Source: an uncultured Pseudomonadota bacterium (lineage in GTDB: Bacteria; Myxococcota_A; Polyangia; HGW-17). From it: a DNA stretch of 10,418 bases. The notes below the pieces were generated by a model that was not told the DNA's origin, did not search any database, and saw only the letters and a program-made list of their open reading frames with translations. The translations under genes were made by a program, and so were the position numbers. Of the stretch, positions 6,534-10,418 are shown in pieces (position 1 is the stretch's first letter; each line of letters begins with the position of its first letter). The stretch is from positions 1 to 10,418 of the forward strand of contig CALKWH010000341.1 of NCBI GenBank assembly GCA_938004375.1, given 5' to 3'.

Positions 6534-8495
6534 TCACTGGGCGCAGTTGTCGAACGGGCACAGGGCGAGGCTCTCACCCGCGACGGTGTCGCACACGCCG
6601 TCGCCGCAGTAGCAGTCCAGCGGGCAGGTGTAGTTCCCCTCCCGGTGCTCGGGCAGGCAGATGCCGTCCCCGCAGTAGCAGTCGTCGGGGCAGAGCTGGG
6701 GGGTCTCGCCGTCGGCGAACTCGCAGCGGGCGTTGGGGCAGTGCCAGCAGGGGCCGCAGTCCGCGTCGCAGGTAAGACAGTCCTCGGCGGCGCCCAGGAC
6801 GTCGCACACGCCGTCACCGCAAGTCAGGCAGGGGCCGCAGTCCGCCGCGCAGGTGCCGCAGGTCTCGTGGGCGGCGCACACGCCGTCACCGCAGGGGGAG
6901 CACGCGCCGCAGTCCGCCGGACACACGGCGCAGGTCTCGCCGTCCGCGCACTCGCCGTCACCGCACCAGACGGCGCCGCACTCGTGCCGGCAGAAGTGGG
7001 TGGCCAGGATCACGCAGGTGAGGTCCCACGCCACCGAGCAGCAGTAGGGATCCTGCGCGCAGACGCAGTTCCTGGGAGCCACGTCTGCGATCCCCGGCTC
7101 CGCGCGTACCGCGCACGGATCGCCGGCGACGCAGGCGGGACAGTCATCGGGGCAGGAGAAGCAGGTCTCCCGCTCCACGGACGCGCATACACCGTCGCCG
7201 CAGTTCACCGGCTCGGGCCCGCAGTCCTGGGGGCAGCCGGCCGGCGACTCGGTCTGGGCGCACAGGCCGTCCCCGCAGCGATTGAACGGGGCGCAGTCCG
7301 AGGGGCAGACAAAGGCGTTCTCGTCGTGTAAAAAGGGCTCGCAGACCGCGTTCCCGCAGGCGGGGGTGCAGCCCTGGCCGCAGGCGACGCAGGCCTCGAC
7401 GCAGGCCTCGTCCCAGCCGAACATGCAGCAGAACGGGTCGGCCGCGCACACGCAGTCGAAGCACGCGCAGCCGGTGCAGCCGGGGACTGCCGGATCCATG
7501 GTACAGCCGTCGTGGAGGCCGCAGGGTCCGCAGTCGGCCTCGCAGGAGCGGCAGTCCTCGCCGACGGTCTCAGCGCCGGGTCCGTCGCAGGCGCCGTCGC
7601 CGCACGCGGGGACGCAGGGGCCGCAGTCCCCCGGGCAGGTGACGCAGTCCTCGCGCCCAGCCTCGCAGGCGCCGTCGCCGCACCAGGCCTCGCACGGCTC
7701 GGAGCAGTCCTCGACGCACAGGGCCACACAGGCCGCCGTCCAGGCGCCCTGGCAGCAGCCGGGCTCGATCAGGCACACGCAGTTGCGGCAGCCGCAGTCC
7801 TCGCAGCCGGGCGACTCCTTCGGGAAGCAGCCGCCCCCGGCGTCACAGTGGCCGCAGTCGGATGGGCAGTTGTGGCAGCCCTCCTGCTCTTCGGCCAGGC
7901 AGAAACCGTCGGGGCAGTGGGCGGGGCAAGCGCCGCACTCCTCGGGGCAGGTGCGGCAGTCCTCGGTCATGTCGCAGGTGCCGTTGCCGCACGTAGGCAG
8001 GCAGGCCCCGCAGTCCTCCTCGCAGGTGCGGCAGTTTTCGTTGGAGGCGCAGATCCCGTCGCCGCAGCGAGCGGGACACAGGCCACAGTCCTGGGGGCAG
8101 GTGTCGCAGTCCTCCTCCTCCTCCTCGACGCACACGCCGTCGCCGCACTCGCCGCACCAGCCGCAGTCCTCGGGGCAGGAGTTGCAGCTCTCCGAGAGCG
8201 TGCAGTCGCCGTCGCCGCACTCGCCGCAGACGTCGCAGTCGCTGGGGCAGGTCTCACAGGTCTCGGGATACGTGCACCCGTGGTCGCCACAGACGGCGCA
8301 GTTGCCGCCCTCGTCGCACACGCATCGGGGATCACCCGGGCAGGTCGGCGATGCCTCTTTGGGTGTGGTGCAGGCCAGGAGAAAAAGCAGGGGAAGGAGC
8401 CGGAGCGTGGAGAGGATCCGGCGGCCTCCGGTGTGGGCTGCGGTCGGCCGGCCAACGCCGGGTCCTCGTCCGGAGCGCGGATGATCACTCCTCAT
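6534..8495 (-). CDS. Giant cysteine-rich lipoprotein with two interleaved repeat types
   Basis: Predicted 653-residue lipoprotein. The frame is open back to 8642, but the ATG at 8495 is chosen because AAGGA lies at 8501-8505 with a 5-nt spacer and a lipoprotein signal follows. The n-region is unusually long (about 25 residues). The lipobox is L-L-A-C with lipidated C42, then Thr-Thr. I count about 128 further cysteines, roughly one residue in five, and only two lysines after C42. Most of the protein is a run of about 22-26-residue units of the form CGDGxC...C..C..DCGxC. Three longer units (near residues 225, 345 and 475) carry CVC..[DE]P.CC...W...C, the first with EPGCC and the other two with DPFCC and DPYCC followed by WD; I have seen this module type in myxobacterial secreted proteins. 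No catalytic site is evident. The protein is probably a heavily disulfide-bonded rod anchored to a membrane. Its start overlaps the end of the outer-membrane protein gene, so the two are likely co-translated. Confidence 0.9.
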   Translation of the reverse strand: MRSDHPRSGRGPGVGRPTAAHTGGRRILSTLRLLPLLFLLACTTPKEASPTCPGDPRCVCDEGGNCAVCGDHGCTYPETCETCPSDCDVCGECGDGDCTLSESCNSCPEDCGWCGECGDGVCVEEEEEDCDTCPQDCGLCPARCGDGICASNENCRTCEEDCGACLPTCGNGTCDMTEDCRTCPEECGACPAHCPDGFCLAEEQEGCHNCPSDCGHCDAGGGCFPKESPGCEDCGCRNCVCLIEPGCCQGAWTAACVALCVEDCSEPCEAWCGDGACEAGREDCVTCPGDCGPCVPACGDGACDGPGAETVGEDCRSCEADCGPCGLHDGCTMDPAVPGCTGCACFDCVCAADPFCCMFGWDEACVEACVACGQGCTPACGNAVCEPFLHDENAFVCPSDCAPFNRCGDGLCAQTESPAGCPQDCGPEPVNCGDGVCASVERETCFSCPDDCPACVAGDPCAVRAEPGIADVAPRNCVCAQDPYCCSVAWDLTCVILATHFCRHECGAVWCGDGECADGETCAVCPADCGACSPCGDGVCAAHETCGTCAADCGPCLTCGDGVCDVLGAAEDCLTCDADCGPCWHCPNARCEFADGETPQLCPDDCYCGDGICLPEHREGNYTCPLDCYCGDGVCDTVAGESLALCPFDNCAQ

Positions 8496-9168
8496 CGTCT
8501 TCCTTGGGCTGGGCCTTGGGGCCGCCGAACACGTCCCAGACGAAGCGCAGGCCGACCTGACCGAACGCGTGGACACCCGAGCTCTGGCTCTCTTCGTCGT
8601 TGGCCGCCTTCTGGGAGAGCTGGAGGATGTGCGCGCCCACACCGCCCTCGAGGGAGAGCCGGATCATCTGTGTGAGCTTGTATTCGTAGCGGACGCCCAC
8701 CCGGGCGAGGGCGATCTGGGCGTCCAGATCCTCGTGGGCGATCTGCGGTTCCTCTTTTTGCAACCAATCGTCATTGACCGTGCCCAGGGCCACCCCACCA
8801 AGCAAGAACAGGGTCCACACCTGATCCTTGTCGATCTCGAAGTCGGCGTCCAGGCCCACCGTGAAGGACACGTAGGTCGAACTCACGCCGCCCTGCTTGA
8901 ACGACTGGTTCACCTCGAGTTGACCTTCGAGGAACATGAACTCGGCGCCCAGGGCCAGCCCGTAGAAGCCGCCGCGGTGCAGGATGAAATAGTCCTCCTC
9001 GGTGTTCAGTGCGCGGTCCTCGTCTCCCCAGGGGAGCTTCTTCTGTGAATAGACGCCACCCATACCGCCCACCTGGGGCTGCAGGTACAGTTCGAGAATT
9101 TTGGCCTGGGCCGGCGCGGTGACGACGGCGAACACGGCCAGGACGGAGAAGAAGAGGGTCTTTTTCAT
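8485..9168 (-). CDS. Outer-membrane beta-barrel-like protein
   Basis: A 227-residue predicted outer-membrane protein. The ATG at 9168 follows a perfect AGGAGG at 9174-9179 with a 5-nt spacer. Residues 1-22 form a signal peptide with an A-Q-A cleavage site and no lipobox cysteine. The mature protein alternates hydrophobic and polar residues in about eight amphipathic strands rich in Gly and aromatics (for example around FYGLALGAEF, TVGLDADFEI, RVGVRYEYKL and QVGLRFVWDVF), with polar turns between them. This is the pattern of a small eight-stranded barrel of the OmpA/OmpW size class. It ends in a short acidic tail (KEDDEE) after the last strand rather than the usual terminal aromatic residue. 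I do not recognise a specific family. The gene overlaps the cysteine-rich lipoprotein gene by 11 bp, which suggests the products work together. Confidence 0.85.
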   Translation of the reverse strand: MKKTLFFSVLAVFAVVTAPAQAKILELYLQPQVGGMGGVYSQKKLPWGDEDRALNTEEDYFILHRGGFYGLALGAEFMFLEGQLEVNQSFKQGGVSSTYVSFTVGLDADFEIDKDQVWTLFLLGGVALGTVNDDWLQKEEPQIAHEDLDAQIALARVGVRYEYKLTQMIRLSLEGGVGAHILQLSQKAANDEESQSSGVHAFGQVGLRFVWDVFGGPKAQPKEDDEE

Positions 9169-9279
9169 GCGAGCCTCCTACAGGCGACTGGTGAGGGGAC
9201 CGGCGCCGGCCACGGCCGGAACGCCACGCCACAGTTTGCCAAGGGTTGGGCGTTTGCGCAACCGCATCTTTCGGGAAAG

Positions 9280-9389
9280 GAGCGGCAGCTGTACCCTGCC
9301 GGGGAGAACTACCTCACCTTGACGCTGCCGCCTCCGAGCGGCAGCTGTACCCTGCCGGGGAGAACTACCTCACCTTGACGCTGCCGCCT
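9280..9389. repeat. 54-bp direct tandem duplication at the 3' end of the transglycosylase gene
   Basis: The same 54 bases occur at 9280-9333 and 9336-9389, separated by CC, giving a 56-bp period with no mismatch. The right copy contains the last codons and TAG stop of the transglycosylase gene plus 30-odd bases downstream; the left copy repeats this in non-coding DNA. Each copy holds a 6-bp inverted repeat CGGCAG/CTGCCG around a 7-nt loop (9283-9301 and 9339-9357). There is no T-run after either hairpin on the minus strand, so they are poor intrinsic terminators. Confidence 0.95.
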
Positions 9390-10072
9390 TGTTCCTGTTC
9401 CTTGTACTGCTTGTAGTACCGCAGCACGGCGCGGACGTAGGCCCGGGTGCTCGGATAGGGGGGGATGCCGCCATATTTTTTCACGGCATTGGGCCCCGCG
9501 TGGTAGGCGGCGATGGTGAGGACCATGTCCCCTCGGAAGATGTTGGCGTTGTAGCGCAGGAGGCGGGTGCCCCCAAGGATGTTCTCCCGCGGGTCGAACA
9601 CGTTCTTCACGCCCATGTCGATTTCGACCTCGGGGATGATCTGCATCAGGCCCTTCGCGCTCTTGTACGAGACCACACGCGGATCGAAGTCGCTCTCGGC
9701 CTTGATCACGGCCTTGATGAACGGGATCGGGATCTGGTAGAGGGTCGAGGCCTCCTGGATGAAGCGGTCGTAGCGGGTGAACCGGGCGGGGCTGCTGTCC
9801 CGCGCCGGGATCACGTCACACGTGGGGCACTTGGGGTTGGGCTTCGGGAGGGCGCCGGGATCGGGGGCGGCGGGGACGTCGGGATCGGTCGCCGTGGATC
9901 GCTCGCCCTTGTTATATTCCCGCACGATGCGCTTCCAACTCTTGCCGGGCTGCGGTTTGTTGGTGAAATGCACGACGCCCCGCTCGTCGACGTACTGATA
10001 GATGTCGCCCCAGGCGCGCGCGCTGCCGAGATTCAGGACCAGGAGGGGAAGCAACCAAGAGAGCACTCTCAT
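9365..10072 (-). CDS. Periplasmic lytic transglycosylase (SLT/GH23) with N-terminal DUF4124
   Basis: A 235-residue enzyme predicted to cleave the MurNAc-GlcNAc bond of peptidoglycan, forming 1,6-anhydro-MurNAc ends. The first ATG (10072) is chosen because it begins a signal peptide with an A-R-A site after residue 20; the frame extends to a TTG at 10150, which would bury that signal. Residues about 21-44 (IYQYVDERGVVHFTNKP) match DUF4124, common at the N-terminus of secreted proteobacterial proteins. A Pro-rich linker with a CxxC (C82, C85) leads to the SLT domain. Its hallmarks are the catalytic Glu in KAESDF (E126), GLMQI (141-145), ENILGG, AAYHAGP (188-194) and the final YVRAVLRYY. All expected motifs are present and the length is usual for a compact SLT protein. 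No Shine-Dalgarno precedes the ATG, consistent with the leaderless promoter proposed here. It diverges from the lipoprotein gene at 10179. Its 3' end lies in a tandem duplication. Confidence 0.93.
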   Translation of the reverse strand: MRVLSWLLPLLVLNLGSARAWGDIYQYVDERGVVHFTNKPQPGKSWKRIVREYNKGERSTATDPDVPAAPDPGALPKPNPKCPTCDVIPARDSSPARFTRYDRFIQEASTLYQIPIPFIKAVIKAESDFDPRVVSYKSAKGLMQIIPEVEIDMGVKNVFDPRENILGGTRLLRYNANIFRGDMVLTIAAYHAGPNAVKKYGGIPPYPSTRAYVRAVLRYYKQYKEQEQGGSVKVR

Positions 10073-10107
10073 GAACACACCGTAGCGCACATTGTGCGCA
10101 TGGTCAA
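10072..10107 (-). promoter_or_regulatory. Candidate promoter of the transglycosylase gene, predicted leaderless
   Basis: On the minus strand TTGACC (10107-10102, 5 of 6) is followed after 17 nt by TACGGT (10084-10079, only 3 of 6). Counting from the -10 places +1 at 10072, the A of the ATG. The absence of a Shine-Dalgarno fits this. The weak -10 keeps confidence moderate. Confidence 0.4.
10085..10099. promoter_or_regulatory. 15-bp perfect palindrome in the promoter spacer (operator candidate)
   Basis: GCGCACATTGTGCGC has two perfect 7-base arms around one central base. It fills nearly all of the 17-nt spacer between the candidate -35 and -10 of the transglycosylase gene, where a bound dimeric regulator would block polymerase. 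It is about 45 bp from the divergent promoter and could affect both genes. I do not recognise it as the site of a known regulator. Confidence 0.5.
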
Positions 10108-10143
10108 GAAACCATTCATCGCTCGCGAAAAGCCGACCGTCAT

Positions 10144-10179
10144 TTGCCAAGGCTCCGCATTTTTCCTATATTCACGCCA
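10144..10179 (+). promoter_or_regulatory. Strong sigma70-like promoter of the divergent lipoprotein gene, predicted leaderless
   Basis: TTGCCA (10144-10149, 5 of 6), a 17-nt spacer, and TATATT (10167-10172, 5 of 6). The predicted +1 is 10179, the A of the ATG. No Shine-Dalgarno precedes this ATG, so a leaderless transcript is the simplest reading. Confidence 0.6.
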
Positions 10180-10372
10180 TGTCACGCGCCGCCCTTCGCT
10201 GCTTCGCCCTGGCCGGGCTCCTGCTTCTCCCCGGGGGCGGGTGCGCTCCCGAGCGGCGGCACTACCAGGGATCGGAGCCCCGCGAGGAGTTGGTCCTGCT
10301 GTTTCCGGACGCCGAGAAACGCCTGCTGCTCACGGTGCCCGACGAGGGCGCCCGGCTGGACGTCGGGGTCGA
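10179..10372 (+). CDS. Short lipoprotein-like gene, 5' part only (cut by fragment end)
   Basis: From the ATG at 10179 the frame stays open for 64 codons until the adapter begins. The N-terminus is a signal peptide: Arg near the start, a Leu/Ala-rich core, then P-G-G-G-C with the candidate lipidated cysteine at residue 22. The -3 Gly makes this a loose lipobox. The mature part starts with a charged stretch (PERRHYQGSEPREE), followed by beta-rich sequence (LVLLFPDAEKRLLLTVP). I do not recognise a family. The residues D-R-K-S-T-R-L-N-S-S-H that follow in frame are adapter translation and must not be counted. It is transcribed away from the transglycosylase gene. Confidence 0.8.
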
Positions 10373-10418
10373 AGATCGGAAGAGCACACGTCTGAACTCC
10401 AGTCACCGAATACGATCT
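10373..10418 (+). other. Illumina TruSeq P7-side adapter with 8-base index (artefact)
   Basis: AGATCGGAAGAGCACACG begins at 10373 and the standard read-2 adapter runs to 10406. It is followed by an 8-base index, CGAATACG (10407-10414), and the first four bases (ATCT) of the P7 tail. The bases are not genomic. Confidence 0.98.

Noticed and set aside
47..8495. Many similar short sequences at regular intervals, suggesting a CRISPR array or DNA satellite
   Set aside because: The periodicity follows codons of RCC1 and cysteine-module repeats, the copies are divergent at DNA level, and there are no constant repeats with unique spacers.
7282..8675. Two long plus-strand frames opposite the cysteine-rich lipoprotein
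   Set aside because: One is rich in Gln/Ser/Pro and the other in Ala/Val, as expected from reading Cys/Gly/Asp codons in antisense. The sense frame has lipobox, RBS and regular repeats.
9205..9224. GC-rich palindromic stretch (CCGGCC/GGCCGG) upstream of the barrel gene
   Set aside because: Only two bases separate the arms and no T-run follows. In GC-rich DNA this is expected by chance and has no clear regulatory placement.
9283..9357. The two hairpins of the tandem duplication as an intrinsic terminator
   Set aside because: Stems are only 6 bp and no run of T follows on the minus strand.
9365..10150. Longer transglycosylase frame starting at a TTG at 10150
   Set aside because: It would place 26 residues before a well-formed signal peptide, and the ATG at 10072 fits the predicted transcription start.

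Overview
The window is one DNA fragment framed by sequencing adapters: the P5-side Illumina TruSeq adapter occupies 1-46 and the indexed P7-side adapter occupies 10373-10418. Biological sequence is therefore 47-10372, and the genes at both ends are cut by the fragment ends. The insert is GC-rich, its genes carry clear Shine-Dalgarno sites, and it is dominated by secreted lipoproteins built from cysteine-rich CGDG modules plus RCC1 propellers. That combination is typical of Myxococcota (former Deltaproteobacteria) or a close uncultured relative. This assignment rests on gene content only.

Layout, in the minus-strand direction of transcription that all but one gene share. At the right end, a short lipoprotein gene (10179 onward, plus strand, cut by the adapter) diverges from a periplasmic SLT-type lytic transglycosylase (10072-9365). 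Each of the two has a promoter-like hexamer pair that places the predicted transcription start on the A of its own ATG. The transglycosylase promoter also holds a perfect 7-1-7 palindrome in its spacer. A 54-bp tandem duplication copies the 3' end of the transglycosylase gene. Next come a small outer-membrane beta-barrel-like protein (9168-8485) and, overlapping it by 11 bp, a 653-residue lipoprotein with about 128 cysteines in its mature part (8495-6534).

The left 6.4 kb holds three tandem paralogous lipoproteins: 6429-4117 (770 aa), 3787-1595 (730 aa) and 1557 to the fragment end (at least 504 aa). Each has a lipoprotein signal, seven or eight CGDG cysteine-rich modules with an unusual DUF4215/TIGR02232-type unit always in third place, and then RCC1 repeats. 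The two complete ones have seven RCC1 blades each, all with a conserved cysteine pair. A promoter-like site precedes the first two paralogs, and the third probably shares a transcript with the second.

Taken together, this is an envelope or cell-surface locus: lipid-anchored, disulfide-rich stalks carrying propeller heads, a giant cysteine-rich lipoprotein apparently co-translated with an outer-membrane barrel, and a peptidoglycan-cleaving enzyme nearby. The functions of the lipoproteins are not known from sequence. A joint role in surface display, adhesion or ligand binding is inference.
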